A stretch of DNA of 21,335 nt, taken from Bifidobacteriaceae bacterium. Its GTDB lineage: Bacteria > Actinomycetota > Actinomycetes > Actinomycetales > WQXJ01. The stretch covers positions 1 through 21,335 of the forward strand of contig JAISBQ010000239.1 of NCBI GenBank assembly GCA_031266115.1, written 5' to 3'. Under the pieces are notes generated by a model that worked only from the letters and a program-made list of their open reading frames with translations, did no database searches and was not told the DNA's origin. A program made the position numbers and the translations under genes. This document shows positions 14,625 to 21,335 of the stretch, in pieces; positions within the stretch are counted from its first letter, which is position 1, and each line of letters begins with the position of its first letter.

Positions 14625-15454
14625 CCGGCCACCCGGCACGGGAGGCACGCCCCTTCGTCGCCATCTCCACCAAGGCCTATTTCGGCGCCGCTCACACCCG
14701 CGCCTGGATCCGTGGGGTGGTGACCATGGCCGAGATGGCGTCGCGGCGGGGGATCGAGGTGGTGGTGTTTCCGTCCTTTCCGCTGCTGGAAAGCGCCGCC
14801 CATCTGCTGGAGGGCAGCGGGATCTGCCTGGGAGCCCAGTCGGTGGCCGCCACGGACGATGGCGCTCACACCGGCGAGGTCACCGCGTCCTTGCTGGCCG
14901 AGATCGGGTGCCGCTACGTCGAGGTGGGGCACAGCGAACGGCGTCGCGACCATGGCGAAACCCCAGTCGTCGTGCGCGAGAAGGTTGCCCAGGCCCTCAG
15001 GCATGGCCTCATACCTCTCCTGTGTGTGGGTGAGGACGAACCAGGCCCACGCGAGGCGGCGGCCGATCGCGTCGTCGAGTCCGTCGCCGAGACGATGAGC
15101 GGCCTGGACAGTGCGCCGGTCGTGGTCGCTTATGAGCCGGTCTGGGCGATCGGCGCAGCTCACGGCGCACCCGCCGGCCACGTCGCCCATGTGGCTGACG
15201 CCCTTCGCGCCACCCTGAACGGTCGAGCCGGCCCATGGCGGATCGTCTACGGCGGAGCGGCCGGGCCCGGTACCGCCACGGCGCTCGGTGGCTGCGTTGA
15301 CGGCCTGTTCCTCGGGCGCTTTGCCCATGATCTCCACTCGCTCGACGCCATCGTCCGCGAGATAGGACGGTGCTGGACGCACCATCCCCGATGTTCGCCG
15401 CCGCGACAGGCTCGCCGATCAGGGCGGACCGCCGGCCCTCCACAAGGAAAGTAG
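14621..15454 (+). CDS. Triosephosphate-isomerase paralogue, probable erythrulose-1-phosphate isomerase (LerI/EryH-like)
   Basis: A 277-aa TIM-fold enzyme with the full catalytic set: Lys18 (STKAYFG), His104 (EVGHSERR) and Glu172 (AYEPVWAIG), plus the phosphate loop YGGAAGPG. The N-terminal motif of glycolytic TIMs (GNWKMN) is replaced by ISTKAYFG. That fits the divergent branch containing LerI of mycobacteria, EryH of Brucella and TpiA2 of Listeria, which convert L-erythrulose 1-phosphate to D-erythrulose 4-phosphate. Start ATG 14621 overlaps the RpiB stop. The last ~25 residues (HHPRCSPPRQARRSG...) are basic and not conserved. A second true TIM cannot be excluded from sequence alone. Confidence 0.88.
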   Translation: MTGHPAREARPFVAISTKAYFGAAHTRAWIRGVVTMAEMASRRGIEVVVFPSFPLLESAAHLLEGSGICLGAQSVAATDDGAHTGEVTASLLAEIGCRYVEVGHSERRRDHGETPVVVREKVAQALRHGLIPLLCVGEDEPGPREAAADRVVESVAETMSGLDSAPVVVAYEPVWAIGAAHGAPAGHVAHVADALRATLNGRAGPWRIVYGGAAGPGTATALGGCVDGLFLGRFAHDLHSLDAIVREIGRCWTHHPRCSPPRQARRSGRTAGPPQGK

Positions 15455-15464
15455 GAAAGTCACA

Positions 15465-16241
15465 GTGAACCCATTGCATCGATTCCCCACCGAGCGCACC
15501 GCCGTCGTGACCGGCGCCGGATCTGCCCGCGGGATCGGACGTACCGTGGTGCGCCGCCTGGCGCAGGCCGGCTGGCATGTCGCGGCGCTCGACGTGGACA
15601 AGGTGGCCGTGACGGCCTTCGCTACCCAGGCCAACGCCGATGCCGGCACCACCGTCAAAGGCTACGGCGTCGATATCACCTCCCCGGATGAGGTGGACGG
15701 CGTATTCACGCGTATCGAGGCCGATTTGCCGCCCGTGGTGGGCCTGGCGCACGGCGCTGGTGTCGCCTCGCCTGTGCCATTCTTCGATGTCACCCTCGAT
15801 GAATGGAACCGGGTGCTCGACATCAACTCCACCGGTACATTCCTTGTCAACCAGCGCGCAATCCGCGGGATGGTGGACCGGGAGGTTGGGCGCGTGGTCA
15901 ATCTCTCGTCGGCATCGGCGCAGATGGGCGGCGGCACCTATTCGAAGGTGCCCTATTCTGCCTCCAAGGCATCGGTCATCGGATTCTCTCGCGCCGTGGC
16001 GCGGGAGGTTGGCAAGTTTGGCGTGACAGTCAACGTTGTCTCCCCGGGCCCCATCGATACTGAAATCATGGGCGGGCGCCTGACTGATGAGCGAAAGACC
16101 CAGATGGCCAGCGGTCTCCTGCTGGATCGAATCGGAACCCCGACCGATATTGCTGCTACCGTCGAATTCCTTCTCTCCGAGGATGCCGGCTATATCACAG
16201 CAGCAGTCGTCAACGTCAACGGCGGGCTTGTCGTCAACTGA
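15465..16241 (+). CDS. Short-chain dehydrogenase/reductase
   Basis: A 258-aa classical SDR. The NAD(P)-binding motif TGAGSARGIG (16-25) is followed by Asp43, which favours NAD. The catalytic set is Asn121 (DINSTGTF), Ser149/Ser151, Tyr164 and Lys168 (YSASK). SPGPIDTEIM and the C-terminal AAVVNVNGGLVVN are typical. In a tetritol pathway an SDR (for example DthD) oxidises the polyol to the ketose that the kinase uses, so it may be the entry enzyme. GTG 15465 lies ten bases after the TIM gene stop, with AGGAAAG in front. Confidence 0.9.
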   Translation: MNPLHRFPTERTAVVTGAGSARGIGRTVVRRLAQAGWHVAALDVDKVAVTAFATQANADAGTTVKGYGVDITSPDEVDGVFTRIEADLPPVVGLAHGAGVASPVPFFDVTLDEWNRVLDINSTGTFLVNQRAIRGMVDREVGRVVNLSSASAQMGGGTYSKVPYSASKASVIGFSRAVAREVGKFGVTVNVVSPGPIDTEIMGGRLTDERKTQMASGLLLDRIGTPTDIAATVEFLLSEDAGYITAAVVNVNGGLVVN

Positions 16242-16284
16242 GACGACGGTTGTGCCTTTCTCTCAACACACAACGAGGTGAATT

Positions 16285-17646
16285 GTGTCTTCGTCTTCAC
16301 ACCTTCCGCAGTCGGTGATCCAGACTGCTGAATCGGCCGTCAAGCCGGTGCTCAAGCGGCTCATGCCGTTCCTGCTGCTCATGTACGTCATCGCGTTCCT
16401 CGATCGCTCCAACGTCGGGTTCGCACAGTCGCAGCTTGAGATCGACTTCGGCATCTCCTCCGCCGCATACGCGTTCGGTGCGGGACTGTTCTTCATCGGG
16501 TATGCCGTGTTCGAGGTTCCTTCCAACCTCATCATGCACAAGGTCGGGGCCCGATGGTGGATGGCACGCATCATGGTAACATGGGGACTCATCTCCGGTG
16601 CCATGATGTTTGTCAACGGAACCGCCGCGTTCTACGGCCTGCGGTTTGCCCTCGGTATCGCCGAGGCTGGATTCTTTCCCGGCGTCATTCTCTATATCAC
16701 GTATTGGATGCCGAAGAAATATGCGAACCGGGCTCGCGGACTGTTCTATATGGGTTTGCCCATCGCCAACACGCTGGGTGGCCCCTTGTCCGGAGCGCTC
16801 CTCGAACTGGACGGCGTGTGGGGGCTCACGGGGTACCAATGGATGTTTATGGTCGAGGGTCTACTCGCGGTGGTCGTCGGATTTTGGGCGCTGTGGTACT
16901 TGACTGACCGTCCCGCGAACGCCACATGGCTGCCTCAGGAGCAGCGCGAGGCGCTCACCCAGGTGATCGCCTCGGAGGAAATGGGCAAATCCGAGCACGG
17001 AGCATTGCAGGCGCTCAAGAGCGGTCGGGTCTGGTATTTCGCACTGATCTATTTTGCGATCCAGGCCGCGGTTTACGGTCTGACATTCTTCCTCCCCAAG
17101 CAAGTCTCCGCCATCGTCGGCAAGTCCGTCGGGTTCGAGGTGGGGCTGGTGACGGCGGTCCCGTGGCTCACGGCACTGGTCGCGGTGATCATCATCTCCC
17201 GGTACGCGGACCGCACCCGCCGGTACAAGTCCCTGGGTGTGATCCTGCTGGGGGCTTCGGCAATCGGGATCGCCGGCTCGGCCGCCACGGGAGTCCCGCA
17301 ACTGGCGCTCGGGTTTCTCGGGCTGGCTGCTGTGGGTTTCGTCTCGGTCCAGCCGGTCTTCTGGGCCCTGCCCTCGGAGTACCTCGGCGGAACCGCGGCG
17401 GCCGCCGGGATCGGTCTGATCAACGCTGTGGGGAACCTGGGCGGATTCCTCGCGCCAAACCTGCGTGCCTGGGCGGAAAGCACCTTCCACACCCCGCGGG
17501 CGGGCCTGTACGCGCTCGCGGTGCTGCCGCTGATCGGAGCACTCGCCTTCGCTGGAACCGCGAAGCTGAGGTCCGCGAAGCTTGAGGCCGGCGTCGCGGC
17601 CGTGGACAAGCCCGAGGGGGTGGGGGCGCCCACCGGTGCACCATAG
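16285..17646 (+). CDS. MFS transporter, anion:cation symporter-like
   Basis: A 453-aa major facilitator with about 12 hydrophobic segments. The signature of the ACS family (tartrate, galactonate, phthalate type) is clear: LMYVIAFLDRSNVGFAQ in helix 1, then GYAVFEVPSNLIMHKVGARW and GIAEAGFFPGVILYITYWMP. These carriers usually import organic anions with protons, although family specificity is broad. As the last gene of the operon it probably imports the cassette substrate, which raises the option of a sugar acid rather than a neutral tetritol. The start GTG 16285 has GAGG seven bases upstream. Two hairpins follow the stop. Confidence 0.9.
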   Translation: MSSSSHLPQSVIQTAESAVKPVLKRLMPFLLLMYVIAFLDRSNVGFAQSQLEIDFGISSAAYAFGAGLFFIGYAVFEVPSNLIMHKVGARWWMARIMVTWGLISGAMMFVNGTAAFYGLRFALGIAEAGFFPGVILYITYWMPKKYANRARGLFYMGLPIANTLGGPLSGALLELDGVWGLTGYQWMFMVEGLLAVVVGFWALWYLTDRPANATWLPQEQREALTQVIASEEMGKSEHGALQALKSGRVWYFALIYFAIQAAVYGLTFFLPKQVSAIVGKSVGFEVGLVTAVPWLTALVAVIIISRYADRTRRYKSLGVILLGASAIGIAGSAATGVPQLALGFLGLAAVGFVSVQPVFWALPSEYLGGTAAAAGIGLINAVGNLGGFLAPNLRAWAESTFHTPRAGLYALAVLPLIGALAFAGTAKLRSAKLEAGVAAVDKPEGVGAPTGAP

Positions 17647-17686
17647 GCACTCGCTGTGGCGGCGCATGGCGCTGGCGAATGAACAT

Positions 17687-17715
17687 CCTGGCCGGCCTCT
17701 CGCAGGCCGGCCGGG
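17687..17715 (+). terminator. Hairpin after the MFS gene
   Basis: GGCCGGCCT (17690-17698) and AGGCCGGCC (17704-17712) are perfect 9-bp arms around a 5-nt loop. They extend outward by a T-G and two C-G pairs to 12 bp. It lies 40 bases after the MFS stop, with no T run. Confidence 0.55.
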
Positions 17716-17751
17716 ACACGGCTTCGCGCGGAGGCAGACGCGCGGGGCCGG

Positions 17752-17781
17752 TTGGGAGGGCGCCGCAAGGCGCCCTCCCAA
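17752..17781. terminator. Strong terminator-like hairpin with GCAA tetraloop
   Basis: A perfect 13-bp inverted repeat, TTGGGAGGGCGCC (17752-17764) with GGCGCCCTCCCAA (17769-17781), is closed by a GNRA-type GCAA loop. It marks the end of the catabolic operon and, being symmetrical, would stop transcription from either side. Only a weak T-containing stretch (TCATGCTGT) follows, as is common for actinobacteria. Confidence 0.8.
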
Positions 17782-17806
17782 TCATGCTGTGCGGCGCGAT
17801 GTGGGG

Positions 17807-17815
17807 TTATCCACA
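17807..17815 (+). other. DnaA-box-like nonamer TTATCCACA
   Basis: TTATCCACA is a perfect match to the classical DnaA box, with a partial second site (TTATCCCC) about 30 bp further on. It lies in the 295-bp gap before comM. Compare the box before yraN; the two mark the two ends of the inserted cassette. No other boxes cluster here. Confidence 0.3.
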
Positions 17816-17941
17816 GTCCGTGGACGGTGGGCGTGCGGTTATCCCCGGTCGTCGGGGTCTGCGCGGGGGGCGCCAACGAGCCGTCGCCGAGACTGGGCCG
17901 GTGAACCCGATCCCGCCTTCTGCGTGCTTGGGAGGTGCCTC

Positions 17942-19513
17942 GTGAACCCCCCACCCGTTGGCCGCACCCTCGGCGTCACCCTCGAAGGGCTGGCCGCCAC
18001 GATCGTGGCCATCGAGGTCATCGCCATCGCGAACATCCCGAACTTCATCATCACGGGACTGCCGGACACGGCCCTGGCCGAGTCCCGCGACCGGATCCGG
18101 GCGGCGTTCGCGTCGACGGGCTTCGCTTGGCCCAACAAGCGGGTCACCGTGAACCTGTCCCCGGCCTCGGTCCACAAGTCCGGATCGGCGTTCGACATCG
18201 GGATCGCCGTCGCGGTGTTGGCGGCGGCCGGACACATCCCGCCTGGGGCGATCGCTCAGACCATGCACCTGGGGGAACTGGGGTTGGACGGCGTGACGCG
18301 GCCCATGCGCGGGACTTTGCCTGCCGTGGTCGCGGCCCGCGCTGCCGGGATCGACCGGGTCGTGGTTCCCACCGCCAACCTCGCCGAGGCCACGCTCATC
18401 GATGGCGTCGGCGTGGTGGGGGTGGGCAGCCTCGCCGAGCTCGCCGAATCGTACGGAGCGAGGGTCCCATGGCGGGCGGCCCCGGCATCGATTGTGGCTC
18501 CGCACGGCGCTCTGATCCCCGGAATCAGCGCTGCGGCACGTCCTGGCCATCTCGCGCCGGACCTAGCGGATGTCATCGGCCAGGCCGTCGCGAAGGAGGC
18601 GCTTGAGATCGCGGCGGCCGGCGGCCACCACATGCTGATGTGCGGGCCGCCCGGCACGGGCAAGACCATGCTCGCCTCGCGCCTGCCCTCCATCTTGCCG
18701 GCTCTCGACACCGAGGCCGCCATTGAGGTCACCGCCGTCCACTCGATCGCCGGCCTCTTCCGTCCGGCCGACGGGCTGATCACCCGGCCACCGTTCGAGG
18801 CGCCGCACCACACGGCCACGCCGGCCGCCATCGTCGGAGGGGGAAGCGGAATCCCGCGGCCGGGCGCAGCGTCCCGTGCTCACCGAGGCGTGCTGTTCCT
18901 GGATGAAGCACCGGAATTCTCGACGCGGGTATTGGAGACGTTGCGCCAGCCGCTCGAATCGGGGCGGATCGTCCTGGCGCGCGCCCGCGGTCAGGCCACG
19001 TATCCGGCCCGCTTCCAGCTGCTCCTCGCGGCGAACCCGTGTCCGTGCGGCTTGGCGAGTGGAAAGGGGGAGCAATGCCGATGCAGTTCGGTGGCCAAGC
19101 GGCGCTACCTGGCCAGACTGTCCGCGCCGTTCCGCGATCGGATCGACTTGCAGATCGACGTTGACGCCGTACCAGACGCGGACCTTGCCCGGACGATGCC
19201 GGCGGCCGAACCCTCCGCACGGGTGGCCGCCCGCGTCGCCGCGGCCCGCGAGGCCCAGCGCGAGCGCCTGCGGACCTGCGGATGGGTGACCAATCGCGAG
19301 GTGGATGGGACGTGGTTGCGCGAGCGGCTGGGCGAGGACTCGGCGGCGATGCGCGCGGCACTCGCGGCCAAACGCCTCGGTGTGCTGTCGATGCGCGGGC
19401 TCCATTCGGTGCTGCGCGTCGCGTGGACCATCGCCGATCTGGACGGCCGCACAGCGCCCGGAGCGTCCGAGGTGGACGCGGCCCTTACGCTGCGATCGGG
19501 GCTGGGGCGATGA
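17942..19513 (+). CDS. comM: YifB/ComM family Mg-chelatase-like AAA+ ATPase
   Basis: A 523-aa ComM-type AAA+ ATPase, which in other bacteria is a hexameric helicase that extends branch migration during natural transformation. The N-terminal S5-like ChlI domain (GLPDTALAESRDRIRAAF, NLSPASVHKSGSAFDIGIAV) is followed by Walker A GPPGTGKT (235-242), Walker B VLFLDE (317-322) and PEFSTRVLETLRQPLESGRI. A Cys-rich NPCPCG...GEQCRCS motif and the C-terminal Mg_chelatase_C domain close the protein. GTG 17942 is preferred because GGGAGG lies six bases upstream and homology starts there (GVTLEGLAATIVAIEV). Placed directly before dprA as usual. Confidence 0.94.
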   Translation: MNPPPVGRTLGVTLEGLAATIVAIEVIAIANIPNFIITGLPDTALAESRDRIRAAFASTGFAWPNKRVTVNLSPASVHKSGSAFDIGIAVAVLAAAGHIPPGAIAQTMHLGELGLDGVTRPMRGTLPAVVAARAAGIDRVVVPTANLAEATLIDGVGVVGVGSLAELAESYGARVPWRAAPASIVAPHGALIPGISAAARPGHLAPDLADVIGQAVAKEALEIAAAGGHHMLMCGPPGTGKTMLASRLPSILPALDTEAAIEVTAVHSIAGLFRPADGLITRPPFEAPHHTATPAAIVGGGSGIPRPGAASRAHRGVLFLDEAPEFSTRVLETLRQPLESGRIVLARARGQATYPARFQLLLAANPCPCGLASGKGEQCRCSSVAKRRYLARLSAPFRDRIDLQIDVDAVPDADLARTMPAAEPSARVAARVAAAREAQRERLRTCGWVTNREVDGTWLRERLGEDSAAMRAALAAKRLGVLSMRGLHSVLRVAWTIADLDGRTAPGASEVDAALTLRSGLGR

Positions 19514-19703
19514 GCGGGAGGTGGAATCGTCACTGCGCGGGCGCAGAGCGCCGGTCGGGATGGTCGTCGAGTGGGGGGAAGACCGGTGGCGGTCGGGGCG
19601 TCCCGGCGCGGGGCGAGGGGAAGACCGGGGCCGCCTACAGCGGGTGTCGCCGTCGCTTGGCGATCGGGCCTACGGCGATGGTCCGGCGGTGGGAGGCCTG
19701 GTC

Positions 19704-20933
19704 ATGAGCGTGAGGGTGGTCTTTGATGCCTCTGACCCGGTGTTGGCGCGCGCCGCGTGGAGCCGGATCGCCGAACCGGGCGACCGGGACGCCGGCGTCC
19801 TCGTGCGGAGCCTCGGCCCGGTCGCCGCGCTGGAGTGGTTGCTTGATGCCGCGGATGGTGGGCGGGGCGGGGATGTGGGGGACGTCATCGTCGGAGAGGG
19901 CGGGACGTGGGACGTGGGCACGGGCGTGCGGCGGGCGGTGGAGCGATGGCGGCGACGGCTGGAGGGGCTCGACCCCCGCCGGGAACTGCGCGTTATCCGG
20001 GGGCTGGGTGGGCGCTATGTCTCGCCGGATGATCGGGACTGGCCGGGCTGCCTGGACGACTTGGGAGATGGGGTGCCGCTCGGGCTGTGGGCGATTGGCG
20101 CCGAGGCGGCGTTGGGTGATGTCGCGGGCTTCTTCACCCCTTCGGTGGCCGTGGTCGGTTCGCGCGCGGTCACGCACTATGGCGAGACCGTGACGGCGGC
20201 GATGGTCTCGGATCTGGTGGAACGTGGAATCGGTATCGTGTCGGGCGGCGCGTTCGGGATCGACGGGGCGGCTCACCGGGCGGCGCTCGGCCGCGGTGGG
20301 CGGACAGTCGCCGTCATGGCCGGGGGAGTGGACCGCCTGTATCCGGCCGGCAACGAGGCGCTGCTGCGGGAGGTGGCGCGGACCGGCGCCGTTGTCGCCG
20401 AGGTTCCTCCAGGTTCGGCGCCAAGGCGGGAGCGGTTCCTGCTGCGCAACCGGCTGATCGCGGCACTGACGTCGGCAACCGTGGTGGTCGAGGCTGGCTG
20501 GCGCTCCGGAGCACGCAATACGGCGGGCCACGCGGCATCGCTGGTGCGTCCGGTCGGTGCTGTGCCCGGCCCAGTGACTTCGGCGAGTTCGGCCGGATGC
20601 CACCGGTTGGTGCGTGACGGCATCGCCACCCTGGTGTCCGACGCCGCCGATGTCGTCGAGCTGGCGGGGCCGCTCGCGGCGGACCTCGGCGTCCCCGAGC
20701 GTGAGGGGCCGGCCGGTCTGCTCGACGACCTCGATTCGGCCGAGCGCCAGGTGCTGGATTCGCTCCCAGCGAGGGGCGCAGCCAGACTCGAGTCGCTGAC
20801 CGCGGCCGCAGGACTATCTCCCAGAGCGGTCCTTGCCGCGCTCGGCGCCTTGGAGCGCGGCGGTCACGCTAAGCGGGTCGGATCGCAGTGGGCGCGGACC
20901 CCACGCGGTGCCCCCGCCAAGGACAGACACTGA
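19704..20933 (+). CDS. dprA: DNA processing protein DprA (Smf)
   Basis: DprA binds incoming single-stranded DNA and loads RecA during transformation; it is widespread even in species with no shown competence. The protein is 409 aa. A SAM-like N-terminal region (about 1-130) precedes the Rossmann-like domain: VAVVGSRAVTHYGE, SGGAFGIDGAAHRAAL, GGVDRLYPAGNEALL, RRERFLLRNRLIAAL and GARNTAGHAASLVRP. A C-terminal winged helix (DSLPARGAARLESLTAAAGL, SPRAVLAALGALERGG) completes the full actinobacterial architecture. ATG 19704 is chosen for GGGAGG seven bases upstream; the frame is open further 5' but that part is not DprA-like. It lies 190 bp after comM. Confidence 0.94.
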   Translation: MSVRVVFDASDPVLARAAWSRIAEPGDRDAGVLVRSLGPVAALEWLLDAADGGRGGDVGDVIVGEGGTWDVGTGVRRAVERWRRRLEGLDPRRELRVIRGLGGRYVSPDDRDWPGCLDDLGDGVPLGLWAIGAEAALGDVAGFFTPSVAVVGSRAVTHYGETVTAAMVSDLVERGIGIVSGGAFGIDGAAHRAALGRGGRTVAVMAGGVDRLYPAGNEALLREVARTGAVVAEVPPGSAPRRERFLLRNRLIAALTSATVVVEAGWRSGARNTAGHAASLVRPVGAVPGPVTSASSAGCHRLVRDGIATLVSDAADVVELAGPLAADLGVPEREGPAGLLDDLDSAERQVLDSLPARGAARLESLTAAAGLSPRAVLAALGALERGGHAKRVGSQWARTPRGAPAKDRH

Positions 20934-21023
20934 TCCTGCTGGCCGACGGCCTTTGGCGTGCCGGGCGGGGCAGCGATTGGGACTTCGTGGTGGGAGACAG
21001 GGGACAGTAGTTGAGGGTGGATT

Positions 21024-21096
21024 GAGCTTCGCGGGGTCCTCGGGACCACCGTGGTGGGCGAAAGTCGGATCGCACATGACGTCAAGCGCGAAGCTC
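21024..21096. repeat. 73-bp inverted repeat with internal hairpins
   Basis: GAGCTTCGCG (21024-21033) and CGCGAAGCTC (21087-21096) are perfect 10-bp arms. Inside are a perfect GGTCC-TCG-GGACC hairpin (21035-21047) and a CCAC/GTGG mini-stem just after it, giving a branched shape. It lies 90 bp downstream of dprA in a stretch without a credible gene. It could be a terminator, a structured RNA or a repeat. Confidence 0.6.
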
Positions 21097-21174
21097 TGAC
21101 CTGCCGTGATGGGACACTTTCACGTCAGGGTTGCTGGGCGGGGGCCGGTCGAGTGTCCCCGTGTTGTGACGTCA
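21077..21174. promoter_or_regulatory. Two identical TGACGTCA palindromes 90 bp apart
   Basis: TGACGTCA occurs at 21077-21084 and 21167-21174, spaced exactly 90 bp. Between them GGGACACT (21111-21118) and AGTGTCCC (21152-21159) form a perfect 8-bp inverted repeat, and a partial CACGTCA is at 21121-21127. These may be operators for an unseen downstream gene. No regulator is identified. Confidence 0.35.
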
Positions 21175-21282
21175 TCGTCCGCTGTTTCCGCCGGGAGCCG
21201 TGAGGGCACGTGTGCTGTGGGGTGACAGACCGCCTGGGTCCGGCGTCGGGCCCGGTCCGGATGGCTCAGGTGGCGCGGGCCG

Positions 21283-21333
21283 GTCGGAAACGTACCAACA
21301 TTTGTTGTGAGGCGTTTTCGGTACGTTTCCGAC
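21283..21333. repeat. 51-bp palindromic element, 14-bp perfect arms
   Basis: GTCGGAAACGTACC (21283-21296) and GGTACGTTTCCGAC (21320-21333) are perfect complementary arms around a 23-nt AT-richer loop, two bases before the window ends. Its arm-to-arm length equals that of the element at 3838-3888, with similar CGGAA/TTCCG ends. The rest of 20934-21335 shows no gene. Confidence 0.75.
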
Positions 21334-21335
21334 GC

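Noticed and set aside
14621..15454. Housekeeping glycolytic tpiA
   Set aside because: The GNWKMN motif is absent and the gene is embedded between an RpiB-type isomerase and an SDR with a DhaK-DhaL kinase; a specialised paralogue fits better.
8945..17815. Two DnaA-box-like nonamers as a replication origin
   Set aside because: Only isolated single boxes about 8.9 kb apart, with no AT-rich unwinding region and no dnaA or dnaN. Not an origin.
19305..19703. Longer N-terminus for DprA
   Set aside because: The frame is open but overlaps comM and the added residues lack any DprA similarity; the ATG at 19704 has a good ribosome binding site.
20934..21335. CRISPR array or tandem repeats in the repeat-rich end
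   Set aside because: The repeats are inverted and of different sequence; no regularly spaced direct repeats are seen.

Overview
The window is chromosomal DNA from a high-GC Gram-positive bacterium (Actinomycetota). The evidence is the very high GC, frequent GTG/TTG starts, Ala-rich tails on ribosomal proteins S16 and L19, and the gene order ffh-rpsP-khpA-rimM-trmD ... rplS-rnhB-lepB-lepB-DUF2469-yraN ... comM-dprA, which is a conserved actinobacterial block. I cannot name the genus with confidence.

Layout. 1-3766: translation and export genes on the + strand: ffh (5' end missing), rpsP, khpA, rimM and trmD, the last ones overlapping or tightly spaced. 3767-4362: a gene-poor stretch with a near-perfect long hairpin and a remnant of a winged-helix protein. 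4363-5552 (- strand): an SPFH/Band 7 membrane protein translationally coupled to a small ribbon-helix-helix DNA-binding protein. 5553-5819: divergent control region with a palindrome on the SPFH side and a structured leader in front of rplS. 5820-9393: rplS, rnhB, two signal peptidase I genes, DUF2469 and yraN.

9433-17646 is a catabolic cassette placed between yraN and comM, which are normally close neighbours in related genomes. It has two regulators on the - strand (GntR/FCD and SorC types) and, divergently, six + strand genes: a xylose-isomerase-like TIM-barrel protein, a fused DhaK-DhaL kinase, an RpiB-type isomerase, a triosephosphate-isomerase paralogue, a short-chain dehydrogenase and an MFS transporter. 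The kinase, TIM-like isomerase and RpiB-like isomerase match the logic of known tetritol/erythrulose pathways (kinase, then erythrulose-1-phosphate to erythrulose-4-phosphate to erythrose-4-phosphate, which enters the pentose phosphate pathway). The RpiB protein keeps its catalytic Cys but lacks the His used in ribose-5-phosphate ring opening, which fits an acyclic tetrulose phosphate. The exact substrate is inferred, not shown. The cassette ends in two strong hairpins (17687-17715 and 17752-17781).

17942-20933 resumes the conserved block with comM (YifB) and dprA. 20934-21335 has no credible gene but holds several long inverted repeats and two identical TGACGTCA palindromes. I found no tRNA, rRNA, CRISPR array, insertion sequence or prophage gene.
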